Assembly (NCBI RefSeq): GCF_043195105.1
Contig: NZ_JBAFWO010000001.1
From: NCEH01 sp002257205
GTDB lineage: Bacteria; Pseudomonadota; Alphaproteobacteria; Rhizobiales; Xanthobacteraceae
DNA: 64,000 nt
Direction: 5' to 3' (one strand)
The notes beneath the pieces were generated by a model that was not told the origin of the DNA, did not search any database, and saw only the letters and a program-made list of their open reading frames with translations. This document shows positions 36,801 through 44,406 of this stretch, in pieces (within the stretch, counting starts at the first letter, position 1; each line of letters begins with the position of its first letter). The position numbers and the translations under genes were made by a program.

Positions 36801-36921
36801 CGGGCTGGTGGTGAGCCAGGTGCTCACCTTGTTCACCACGCCGGTGATCTATCTCGCGTTCGAAAATCTGGCACGGCGGCTCAGTGGGCGGCCCCGCATG
36901 GCGGCGGAGCCGGCGGAATGA
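33838..36921 (+). CDS. mdtB: RND multidrug efflux pump MdtB
   Basis: A 1027-residue RND pump. The GTG at 33838 follows GGAGGG and gives the standard MdtB start (NPSQPFIVRPVATSLLMAAL); an in-frame ATG at 33790 adds only a non-family acidic stretch. LPEVDYPTIAVRTFYPGASP, the proton-relay helix GFVVDDAIVMIEN and the end helices with GIVKKNAIMMIDFAL are all present. MdtB and MdtC form a mixed trimer in Escherichia coli. The stop overlaps the start of mdtC by four bases. Confidence 0.93.
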   Translation: MNPSQPFIVRPVATSLLMAALLLVGMVAFRFLPLSALPEVDYPTIAVRTFYPGASPEVMTSSITAPLERQLGQMPNLKQMSSSSSAGASVITLQFGLELSLDVAEQEVQAAINAAGNLLPSDLPAPPIYAKVNPADAPILTLAVTSKTLAPTELQDLADTRVAQKLSQVAGVGLVSLSGGQRPAVRIRANLSALAAYGLNIDDLRTSVANANVNTPKGSFDGPMRAYSVNANDQIRDPAIYSDLIIAYRKGAPVRLSQVAEVIAGAENDKLAAWMNTTPAIILNIQRQPGANVIAVVDEIKALLPELTATLPTSVDVAVLTDRTTTIRASVRDVELELLLALVLVVLVIFVFLRDIPATVIPSLSVPLSIVGTFAVMYLAGFSLNNLSLMALTIATGFVVDDAIVMIENIARHIEMGLKPFDAALKGSAQIGFTIVSLTVSLIAVLIPLLFMADVVGRLFREFAITLAVTILISAVVSLTLVPMLCARLLKARPEGGERKRTWFDGVISGYGAMLRVVLRHQGATLLVAVATLGLTVALYVAIPKGFFPVQDTGLISGVSEGPQSISYAAMAERQQALAAAILKDPDVSALSSFIGADGTNATLNTGRFLIELKPKGERTATVSQVIRRITADVAHLPGIALYLQPVQDLTIDATSGRGQYTFVLQDTDPAELSLWVPRLLDRLSRSPELADVTSNLQDRGLAVDITVDRDTAARFGITMATVDNALYDSFGQRIISTIFTQTSQYRVILEADPKLQATLKSLDTVYLPGSNGAQVPLSAIATITERPAPLQISHLSQFPAVTVSFNLAPGVSLDAAVAAVQQAERDIALPASVITSFQGAALAFQAALGNELLLILAAIVTVYIVLGVLYESYIHPITILSTLPSASVGALLGLMAMGGELDIIGIIGIILLIGIVKKNAIMMIDFALDAERNQGLPPAEAIYQACLLRFRPILMTTLAALLGALPLMLGSGAGAELRQPLGVAIVGGLVVSQVLTLFTTPVIYLAFENLARRLSGRPRMAAEPAE

Positions 36922-39900
36922 ACATTTCCGCGCCCTTCATCCGGCGGTCCATCGCGACCACACTGCTGACGCTGGGGTTTGCCGCCGCGGGGGCGCTCGC
37001 CTTCTTCTTCCTGCCGGTCTCCCCGCTGCCGCAGGTGGATCTGCCGACCATCCAGGTGAGCGCCTCCATGCCGGGCGCCAATCCCGAGACCATGGCCTCC
37101 ACCGTCGCGACGCCGCTGGAACGCCATCTCGGCCAGATTGCCGACGTGTCCGAGATCACCTCCACCAGCACGCTCGGTTCCACCCGCATCACCCTGCAAT
37201 TCGGCCTCGACCGCGACATCGACGGCGCCGCGCGCGACGTGCAGGCTGCCATCAATGCGGCGCGGGCGGATTTGCCGGCGGCGCTGCGCAGCAATCCCAC
37301 CTATCGCAAGGTCAATCCCGCCGACGCGCCGATCCTGATCATGGCGCTGACCTCCAAGACGCTCAGCCGCGGCCAGCTCTATGATTCCGCCGCCACGGTG
37401 CTGCAGCAGAAGCTCTCCCAGGTGAAGGGCGTGGGGCTGGTGACGGTCGGCGGCTCCTCGTTGCCGGCGGTGCGGGTGGAGATCAATCCCCACGCTTTGT
37501 TCCAATACGGCATCGGGCTGGAGGACATCCGCGCCGCGCTCGCCTCAGCCAATGCCAATGCGCCGAAGGGCGCGATCGAGCAGGGCGACAAGCGCTATCA
37601 GATCTACACCAACGACCAGGCGCACGAGGCCGCCGCCTATCGCAATCTGGTGGTCGCCTATCGCAACGGCGCGCCGGTGCACCTGTCCGAGGTGGCGGAG
37701 GTGGTGGATTCGGTCGAGAACGTGCGCAATGAGGGGCTCGCCAACGGCAGCCCCTCGGTGCTGCTGATCCTCTCGCGCGAGCCCGGCGCCAACATCATCG
37801 AGGCGGTGGAGCGCGTGAAGGCGGTGCTGCCGGAACTGCGCGCCTCGATCCCCGCCGACATCGACCTGTCCATCGCCATGGACCGCACCGGCTCGATCCG
37901 CGCGTCGCTGCACGATGTGGAACTGGGCCTCGTGCTGGCGGTGGTGCTGGTGGTGGCGGTGGTGCTGCTGTTCCTGCACGATTGGCGCACCGCGCTCATT
38001 CCAAGCATCGCGGTGCCGGTGTCGCTGATCGTCACGTTCGGCTTCATGTATCTGCTGGGCTACAGCCTGAATAATTTCTCCCTCATGGCGCTCACCATCG
38101 CCACCGGCTTCGTGGTGGACGATGCCATCGTGGTTCTGGAGAATGTGACGCGCCACGTGGAAGCGGGCATGTCGCGCATGGAGGCGGCGCTGCTCGGGGC
38201 GAAGGAGGTGGGCTTCACCGTCCTCTCCATGAGCCTGTCGCTGATCGCGGTGTTCATTCCGATCCTGCTCATGGGCGGCATCGTCGGGCGGTTCTTCCGG
38301 GAATTCGCGGTCACCTTGTCGGTGACCATCCTGGTGTCGCTGGTGGTGTCGCTCACCCTGACGCCGATGATGTGCGCGCGCCTCATCTCCCCGCCGTCGA
38401 AGAAGCCGCCGGGCCGCATCGGGCGGTTCGGCGCCCGGGCGTTCGGCGCGGTGCTGTCGGGCTATGATGTGACGCTCGGCTGGGCGCTGCGCCATCGCCT
38501 GTTCGTGCTGGCGATCCTCGCATTGACCGTGGCGCTCAACGTGCACCTGTTCACCGTGGTGCCGAAGGGCTTCTTTCCCCAGCAGGATATCGGCCAGATC
38601 ATGGGCGGCATCCAGGCCGACCAGAGCATCTCGTTCCAGCTGATGCGCGAGAAGCTCGGCCGCTTCGTCGCTATCGTCAAGGACGACCCGGCGGTGGATA
38701 CGGTGGTGGGCTATACCGGCGGGTCGCAGACCAATTCGGGCTTTCTGTTCATCGCCCTGAAGCCGCTGGAGCAGCGCGACGCCAGCGCCGACCAGGTGAT
38801 CGCGCGCCTGCGCCCGCGCCTCGCCAAGGTGCCGGGCGCGACCTTGTTCCTGCAGGCGATGCAGGACGTGCGCGCCGGCGGGCGGCAGAGCAACGCGCAA
38901 TATCAATACACGCTGCAAAGCGACGATCTCGACCTGCTGCGGGAATGGACCCCCAAGATCACCGAAGCTTTGCGCAGCGTGCCGGACATCGCCGACGTGA
39001 ATTCCGACACCCAGGAAAAGGGGCTGGAAATCGATCTCAAGATCGATCGCGACACCGCCGCCCGGCTGGGGCTCTCCATGGCGCAGATCTCGAACACGCT
39101 CTATGACGCGTTCGGCCAGCGGCAGGTATCCACCATCTATGCGCCGCTGAACCAGTATCACGTGGTGATGGAGGTGGCGCCGGCCTATTGGCAGGACCCG
39201 CGCACCCTCGACGATATCCGCATCTCCACCTCCGGCGGCGCGCTGGCGGGCAGCGCCTCCACGGCGGCGGTGGCGGCGGTCTCCACCCAGCTCACCGGCT
39301 CGGCCGATGCGCTGTCGGCGGACGCGGTGCGCAACGCCAATACCAACCGCATCGCCAACACCACCAAGTCGGGCGCCTCCACCGGGGCCGCGGTGAGCAC
39401 CAGGTTCAATCTGTCGGTGCCGCTCTCCGCCTTCGCCACCTTCGGCCCCGGAACCACGCCGCTGGCGGTGAACCACCAGGGTCTGTTCGCGGCCAGCACG
39501 CTGTCATTCAATCTCAAGCCCGGCGTGACGCTCGGCGAGGGACTGGCGGCGATCAACCGGGCCATGGTGCAGCTCGGCGTTCCCGCGAGCATCCACGGCA
39601 CCTCGCAGGGCACGGCGAAGCTGTTCCAGCAATCGCTGGGCACCCAGCCGCTGCTGATCCTGGTGGCGCTGCTGAGCGTCTATGTGGTGCTCGGGATTCT
39701 CTATGAAAGCTTCGTCCACCCGCTCACCATCCTGTCCACCTTGCCGTCGGCGGGGGTGGGGGCGGTGCTGGCGCTGATCGTGTGCAAGAGCGAGTTCAGC
39801 CTGATCGCGCTGATCGGCGTGATCCTGCTGATCGGCATCGTGAAGAAGAACGCCATCATGATGGTGGATTTCGCTTTGGAGGCGGAGCGCGCGCGCGGCC

Positions 39901-40193
39901 TCTCGCCGGAGGCGGCGATCCACGAAGCCTGCCTGCAACGCTTCCGGCCGATCCTCATGACCACGCTCGCGGCGATCTTCGGCGCGGTGCCGCTGGCGCT
40001 CGCCTCGGGCACGGGCGCGGAACTGCGCCAGCCGCTGGGCATCACCATCATCGGCGGGCTCATGGTGAGCCAGCTCCTGACGCTCTACACGACGCCCGTG
40101 GTCTATCTGCTGCTCGACCGCCTGCGGCGCCGGCCGGCGCGCGCATCGCGCGAGGAGACAGGCGGCGCCGCCCCGCTGGCGCCGGCGGAATAA
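36918..40193 (+). CDS. mdtC: RND multidrug efflux pump MdtC with periplasmic insertion
   Basis: A 1091-residue RND pump, about 65 residues longer than usual MdtC. It starts like MdtC (SAPFIRRSIATTLLTLGF, LPQVDLPTIQVSASMPGA) and keeps the proton-relay helix GFVVDDAIVVLEN. The extra length lies mainly at residues about 772-832, an Ala/Ser/Thr/Asn-rich stretch (GSASTAAVAAVSTQ, NANTNRIANTTKSGAST) inside the second periplasmic loop, just before the conserved VPLSAFATF. It should pair with MdtB. No TolC-type gene or two-component system follows. Confidence 0.92.
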   Translation: MNISAPFIRRSIATTLLTLGFAAAGALAFFFLPVSPLPQVDLPTIQVSASMPGANPETMASTVATPLERHLGQIADVSEITSTSTLGSTRITLQFGLDRDIDGAARDVQAAINAARADLPAALRSNPTYRKVNPADAPILIMALTSKTLSRGQLYDSAATVLQQKLSQVKGVGLVTVGGSSLPAVRVEINPHALFQYGIGLEDIRAALASANANAPKGAIEQGDKRYQIYTNDQAHEAAAYRNLVVAYRNGAPVHLSEVAEVVDSVENVRNEGLANGSPSVLLILSREPGANIIEAVERVKAVLPELRASIPADIDLSIAMDRTGSIRASLHDVELGLVLAVVLVVAVVLLFLHDWRTALIPSIAVPVSLIVTFGFMYLLGYSLNNFSLMALTIATGFVVDDAIVVLENVTRHVEAGMSRMEAALLGAKEVGFTVLSMSLSLIAVFIPILLMGGIVGRFFREFAVTLSVTILVSLVVSLTLTPMMCARLISPPSKKPPGRIGRFGARAFGAVLSGYDVTLGWALRHRLFVLAILALTVALNVHLFTVVPKGFFPQQDIGQIMGGIQADQSISFQLMREKLGRFVAIVKDDPAVDTVVGYTGGSQTNSGFLFIALKPLEQRDASADQVIARLRPRLAKVPGATLFLQAMQDVRAGGRQSNAQYQYTLQSDDLDLLREWTPKITEALRSVPDIADVNSDTQEKGLEIDLKIDRDTAARLGLSMAQISNTLYDAFGQRQVSTIYAPLNQYHVVMEVAPAYWQDPRTLDDIRISTSGGALAGSASTAAVAAVSTQLTGSADALSADAVRNANTNRIANTTKSGASTGAAVSTRFNLSVPLSAFATFGPGTTPLAVNHQGLFAASTLSFNLKPGVTLGEGLAAINRAMVQLGVPASIHGTSQGTAKLFQQSLGTQPLLILVALLSVYVVLGILYESFVHPLTILSTLPSAGVGAVLALIVCKSEFSLIALIGVILLIGIVKKNAIMMVDFALEAERARGLSPEAAIHEACLQRFRPILMTTLAAIFGAVPLALASGTGAELRQPLGITIIGGLMVSQLLTLYTTPVVYLLLDRLRRRPARASREETGGAAPLAPAE

Positions 40194-40640
40194 GCATCGT
40201 GACCTAGAGGAAAAACTTCGCGGGTCGCGTAGATAACAAAAAAGCCCCGCTCACGCGGGGCTTCCTGTCTCGAGCTATGCTTTAGGGCCGGAGTACATCC
40301 GTCCGTTCCCTAAGTCGCCGTTTCCGGCGCCACCGCTGAGGACTGCAGGTGTAGAGGCTTATTGCGGCGAGAGGAAGGCATCTCGTACGGCAGATGCATC
40401 CAATATGGAGGAATGGGCGGAAAAATCTTGTGCGCGCTTGGGTTTAAGCGGTCGCCGGCGCGGGTGCTCCAAGCCCTTCGCACGCCCCTCCGCACCCGCT
40501 GCGAGCGCTCCTCCAGGAGCCTTTCCGTGCGCTCAGCCCCGTGCAAGGTCGCGGAGGGAAGGTGGCAGGCGGAGCGTCTCGCGACGGATCGGCGCATGCG
40601 CGTCCGGTCGGCGAGGCGGGCACGAACACGGGTGTCGCAT
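40194..40640. other. Intergenic region after mdtC
   Basis: About 447 bases. The first part holds the hairpin at 40238-40263. The rest can be read in frame with the downstream glycosyltransferase gene, but the implied protein is Arg/Ser-rich and unlike any family, so it is treated as non-coding leader. Confidence 0.5.
40238..40263. terminator. Strong hairpin with a T run on the minus strand
   Basis: AAGCCCCGC (40242-40250), loop TCAC, GCGGGGCTT (40255-40263), preceded by six A (40238-40243). Read on the minus strand it is a textbook terminator (stem then T6), yet the neighbouring genes on both sides are on the plus strand. It could still stop mdtC transcription inefficiently, or end an antisense or unseen minus-strand RNA from the right. 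Confidence 0.6.
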
Positions 40641-42614
40641 ATGGGCAGGCAGCAAAGAGCACGGGCCGCGCAGGGCCGTCCGCAGGCGCGGGTGGGCGCG
40701 ATCGCCTCCGCGCTCGGGCTGATCGGCCGTGCCCGCGCGGCGCGCCAGGCGGGCGATGGCGCGGGGGCGGAGGCGCTGTTTCAGCAGGCGCTCGCGTGCG
40801 ACCCCAGGCAGCCGGACGCCTGGATCGGCCTTGCCTCGATCCTGGTGGCGAAGGGGGATTTGCGCGCCGCCCACGAAACCCTGCTCGCCGCCATCGCGCG
40901 GGGCGTGCTGGTGGCGGAGCATCTCGGCCAGCAGGCCATCGCGGCTTATAACGAGGGGCGCGATGCGGACGCGCTCGCCTTGCTGGAAGCGGGCTGCGCG
41001 GCCAAGCCCGGCCTTGCCGCGCTGCATGCCGACCGGGGCCTGGTGCTGTTCGAGATGCGCCGGCTTGCGGAGGCGGTGGCCGCCTTCAATGCCGCGCTCG
41101 CGGCCGATCCCGATCATGTCGAGGCCTATATTAATCTCGGCTGCATCTGCGCCGAGGGCCGGCAGGTGCAGCAGGCGATCCAGTTTTTCCGCCAGGCGCT
41201 GCGGCTGCGGCCGCAGGATCCGGTGGCGCTCTACGGCCTCTCGATCCAGCGCCGCCATGCCTGCGAATGGCGCGGCGGCGAAGCGGAGGAAGCGGCGTTG
41301 ACGCGCGTGCTGGAGACCACCGGCGCCCGCACCGGGCCCTTCATGCGCCTCGCCGCCCGCGTCCCCGCGCACGAGCATCTGCGCGCCGCGCGGGTCTGGA
41401 GCCGGGGCGTGCGGGTGAAGGCGGAAGATATCCTGCCCCCCGTGCACGAGTTGCCGGCGCCCGGCCGGCGCATCCGCGTCGGCTATCTCTCGCGCGACCT
41501 GTTCGCCCATGCCACGGCGTTCCTGGCGGTGGAACTGTTCGAGCGGCACGACCGGGCGCGGTTCGAGACCTTCGCCTATTCCTACGGTCCCGACGACGGG
41601 TCCGATATGCGGCGCCGGCTGGTGGAGGCGTTCGACCATTTCGTCGAGGTGGGCGATCTGAGCAATGAGGCGGCGGCGGGCCGCATCCGCGCCGACGGCA
41701 TCGACATTTTGGTGGATCTGAAGGGCTATACCTTCGGCTGCCGCACCGAGATCCTGGCCCTGCGCCCGGCGCCGGTGCAGGTGAATTATCTCGGCTATCC
41801 CGGCACCATGGGGGCGCCGTTCATCGACTATATCATCGGCGACGCCGTCGTGACGCCGCTTGAGGCCGCGCCGCTCTATGATGAGAAGATCGTCCAGCTG
41901 CCCGGCACCTATCAGCCCAATGACAGCCGCCGCGCCATCGCCGCGCACGTGCCGTCGCGCGCCGCCTGCGGCCTGCCGGAGAGCGGCTTCGTCTTCTGCT
42001 GCTTCAACAATACTTATAAGATCACGCCCGATGTCTTCGCGGTATGGATGCGCCTGCTCGCGGCCGTGCCCGGATCGGTGCTGTGGCTGTTCGAGGCCAA
42101 TGGCGTGGCGCGCGATAATCTCCAGTATGAGGCGGGCGCGCTGGGCGTCGATCCCGGCCGCATCGTGTTCGCGCCGCGCGCCGAGCCGGCGGACCATCTG
42201 GCGCGCCAGAGCCATGCCGATCTGGTGCTCGATACCTTGCCCTATAATGCCCACACCACCGCCAGCGATGCCCTGTGGGCCGGCGTGCCGCTGGTGACCT
42301 GCGCGGGGGAAAGCTTCGCCAGCCGCGTCGCCGGAAGCCTGCTGCATGCGGTGGGCCTGCCGGAGCTCGTCACCCATACGCTGGCGGAGTATGAGGCGCT
42401 GGCCCTGGCGCTGGCGCGCGATCCCCAGCGCCTCGCCGCCCTGCGCGCCCGCCTCGCCGCCAACCGCGCCGATGCCGACCTGTTCGATGCGACGCGCTAT
42501 GCGCGGGGCCTGGAAGCGGCCTATGAGCGGATGCACGCCCTGCGCTGCGCCGGCAAACCGCCGAAGGCTATGGGGATCACGTCGGAGGCCATGGGGATCG
42601 CGCCGGAGGCGTGA
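40641..42614 (+). CDS. TPR / SPINDLY-type O-linked glycosyltransferase (GT41)
   Basis: A 657-residue protein resembling eukaryotic O-GlcNAc transferase. Residues about 20-190 hold tetratricopeptide repeats (for example AEALFQQALACDPRQPDAWI and AVAAFNAALAADPDHVEAYI). The C-terminal half is the GT41 catalytic region with RIRVGYLSRDLFAHATAFL, VDLKGYTFGCR, QVNYLGYPGTMG, FCCFNNTYKITPDVF and VLDTLPYNAHTTASDALWAG. Bacterial members glycosylate proteins such as flagellins or adhesins, or build glycans; the target is unknown. Starts further upstream exist (40596, 40362) but add Arg-rich sequence unlike the family. The tail has a short tandem repeat (AMGIT/SEAMGIAPEA). Confidence 0.88.
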   Translation: MGRQQRARAAQGRPQARVGAIASALGLIGRARAARQAGDGAGAEALFQQALACDPRQPDAWIGLASILVAKGDLRAAHETLLAAIARGVLVAEHLGQQAIAAYNEGRDADALALLEAGCAAKPGLAALHADRGLVLFEMRRLAEAVAAFNAALAADPDHVEAYINLGCICAEGRQVQQAIQFFRQALRLRPQDPVALYGLSIQRRHACEWRGGEAEEAALTRVLETTGARTGPFMRLAARVPAHEHLRAARVWSRGVRVKAEDILPPVHELPAPGRRIRVGYLSRDLFAHATAFLAVELFERHDRARFETFAYSYGPDDGSDMRRRLVEAFDHFVEVGDLSNEAAAGRIRADGIDILVDLKGYTFGCRTEILALRPAPVQVNYLGYPGTMGAPFIDYIIGDAVVTPLEAAPLYDEKIVQLPGTYQPNDSRRAIAAHVPSRAACGLPESGFVFCCFNNTYKITPDVFAVWMRLLAAVPGSVLWLFEANGVARDNLQYEAGALGVDPGRIVFAPRAEPADHLARQSHADLVLDTLPYNAHTTASDALWAGVPLVTCAGESFASRVAGSLLHAVGLPELVTHTLAEYEALALALARDPQRLAALRARLAANRADADLFDATRYARGLEAAYERMHALRCAGKPPKAMGITSEAMGIAPEA

Positions 42615-42764
42615 GGCCCCCGCCGGCGGCTCCAGTCTCGCCGGAAGGGCGAAACCGCGCACGTGCCGAAATTCGGCGCGAACGTCCGCCCGAAAAGCTG
42701 GTTTGGTCCGCCGTCATGGCGCGGAGAGGCGCCACGAAACCCTTGTTCGTCCGCGCTAACTCAT

Positions 42765-42780
42765 TGTTTCACGTGAAACA
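42765..42780. other. parS: parS: ParB-binding chromosome partition site
   Basis: The 16-base palindrome TGTTTCACGTGAAACA matches the canonical bacterial parS site exactly. It lies in the 196-base gap between two convergent genes, as expected for a site loaded by ParB and spread from. In alphaproteobacteria parS sites cluster near the replication origin and are bound by chromosomal ParB. A chance exact match to a 16-base motif in 64 kb is very unlikely. No parA or parB gene is in the window. Confidence 0.9.
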
Positions 42781-42810
42781 TTTTGCGGAGAAATCGAGCC
42801 TGCGCGCCGC

Positions 42811-43653
42811 TCAGAGGCGCCGCAGGAAGCCGTCCGGGGCGGCGGTGATGGCGAGTTTGTGCTCCAGAACCTTGTCGATTTCAAACCGCAACCGCCCCCC
42901 GTCCTCGCCGTGGCGCGGATCATTGTCCAGCCGGCGCAGATAGTCCCACACGGCGGTCTTGGGATTGTCGCCCTTGCCCCAGGGCCGATCCGCGCACATG
43001 CCGGCGGGCAGATCCTCCACCCCGGTATCCCACACCACCACATAGGAACCTTGCGAGACCATGGGGGCATAAAGCTCCAATTCGCTCAGCACATGGTCGT
43101 GGGTATGGTTGGAATCCAGGAACACCATCACCGTCTGCGCCTGCGCCGCCGCCGCACGGATGCGCCCGACAATGACGTCGTCGATGGAGGAGCCCTCGAT
43201 CATCTCGATCTTGTGGGCGAGCGAATGGGCCAAAATGCCGGCGCGATTGTGCGCGCGGATGTCGATGTCGACGCCGATCACCTTGCGTCCGCCGGCGCGC
43301 GGATCGAGCGGGGTGCCGGTCTCCATCGCCTCGCAATATTCGATCATCGCCAGCATGGAAGCGCTGAGGATGAGCGAGCCGCCATGGGCGATGCCGGTCT
43401 CGATCACCAGGTCCGGCTTCACCCGCCAGATCAGCTCCTGGATCGCGTAAATATCCTGCGGCACCTGGATGATAGGCCGGCCGAGCCAAGTGAAATTCTG
43501 CGCGTAATTGTGCCGGATGCATTCGCGCACCCAGATGTTGGACAGGCCGAGGAAATCGCGGTCGGCGCCGATGCCGGCGATGTTGCCGGCGACGTATTTG
43601 GCGAAGGTCTGGTCCGGCGTCATGTCGGCGAGCCTCTGAGTGGGAGCGTGCAT
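42811..43653 (-). CDS. CmcI / cephalosporin hydroxylase-family protein
   Basis: A 280-residue protein of the CmcI family (Rossmann-fold, SAM-binding-like). The family segments are GRPIIQVPQDIYAIQELIWR, VIETGIAHGGSLIL (the SAM-binding loop), VIGVDIDIRAHNR, MIEGSSIDDVIV and VMVFLDSNHTHDHVLSELEL. In polysaccharide clusters such proteins are usually thought to methylate or modify sugars; the 'hydroxylase' name comes from antibiotic synthesis. It follows an FkbM gene on the same strand with a 27-base gap. Substrate unknown. Confidence 0.88.
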   Translation of the reverse strand: MHAPTQRLADMTPDQTFAKYVAGNIAGIGADRDFLGLSNIWVRECIRHNYAQNFTWLGRPIIQVPQDIYAIQELIWRVKPDLVIETGIAHGGSLILSASMLAMIEYCEAMETGTPLDPRAGGRKVIGVDIDIRAHNRAGILAHSLAHKIEMIEGSSIDDVIVGRIRAAAAQAQTVMVFLDSNHTHDHVLSELELYAPMVSQGSYVVVWDTGVEDLPAGMCADRPWGKGDNPKTAVWDYLRRLDNDPRHGEDGGRLRFEIDKVLEHKLAITAAPDGFLRRL

Positions 43654-43680
43654 TGGGAGCTGTCTGTTGGCGTGGCGCGG

Positions 43681-44406
43681 TCAGCGCTTGGTGGCGTGGA
43701 TGTCCCACCAGCGGGTGCGGGGGGCGAGGCGGGTGCCGGCGCGATCCCGCACGGTGCGGGCGTAGACCGAGTGCATGTCCCGCCGGCTCAGCCATTGGCC
43801 GGGAAGCGCGCGGCCGAACGGGCCGGAGGAGCCAGGTGGGAACTGGTATCCGATCGCCTCGTCCTGAAGCTCGTGGACCGTGGATTGGTCCAGCAGCTTG
43901 AAGCCGTCGTAGCCGGCGCTCGCCAGCATCTCGATATATTCGAAGCCGAAGCGGCAATCCTCGATGCTGACATAGAGCGGCTTGATGAGCTGGCGCCCCA
44001 GCTGGGCCAGGATGTCCTTGTCCGCGCCCTCGACGTCGATCTTCAGATAATAGGGAATGCCGAAGCGGTCGAAGATCTGGCCGAGGGTCAGCGCCTCCAC
44101 CTCGATGGCATGGCAGGCGCTGTCGTCGCGGCCCGCCCAGCCCATGTCCATGCTGCTCCAATGATCATTGGCCTCATTGATGAAGAAGCTGACGCGGCCG
44201 GCCGTTCCGGCGACCGCATTGGGCAGGATGGTGACGCGTTTGGCCGCGATCTCGGCGGCGAAGCGGGTGTTCGCGGCGTCCACCAGGGCGGGGTTTGCTT
44301 CCACCGCCACCACGTTGAAACCCTTGGCCAGATAATAGGCGGTGTCATCGCCATTGTTCATGCCGAGGTCCATGATGAACCGGCTGTCGCTCACGAAGAT
44401 GCTCAT
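43681..44406 (-). CDS. FkbM-family SAM-dependent methyltransferase
   Basis: A 241-residue methyltransferase. The SAM motif MDLGMNNGDDT is near residues 12-22, VVAVEANPALVDAAN forms the next strand and acidic ligand, and YYLKIDVEGADKDIL is the FkbM hallmark. FkbM enzymes O-methylate sugars or other hydroxyls. The ATG at 44406 overlaps the stop of the upstream methyltransferase gene by four bases. Residues after about 195 include SSGPFGRALPGQWLSR and a basic tail. Confidence 0.9.
   Translation of the reverse strand: MSIFVSDSRFIMDLGMNNGDDTAYYLAKGFNVVAVEANPALVDAANTRFAAEIAAKRVTILPNAVAGTAGRVSFFINEANDHWSSMDMGWAGRDDSACHAIEVEALTLGQIFDRFGIPYYLKIDVEGADKDILAQLGRQLIKPLYVSIEDCRFGFEYIEMLASAGYDGFKLLDQSTVHELQDEAIGYQFPPGSSGPFGRALPGQWLSRRDMHSVYARTVRDRAGTRLAPRTRWWDIHATKR

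Noticed and set aside
40362..40640. N-terminal extension of the OGT-like protein
   Set aside because: The implied residues are Arg/Ser-rich, without repeats or family similarity; the TPR region begins shortly after the ATG at 40641.
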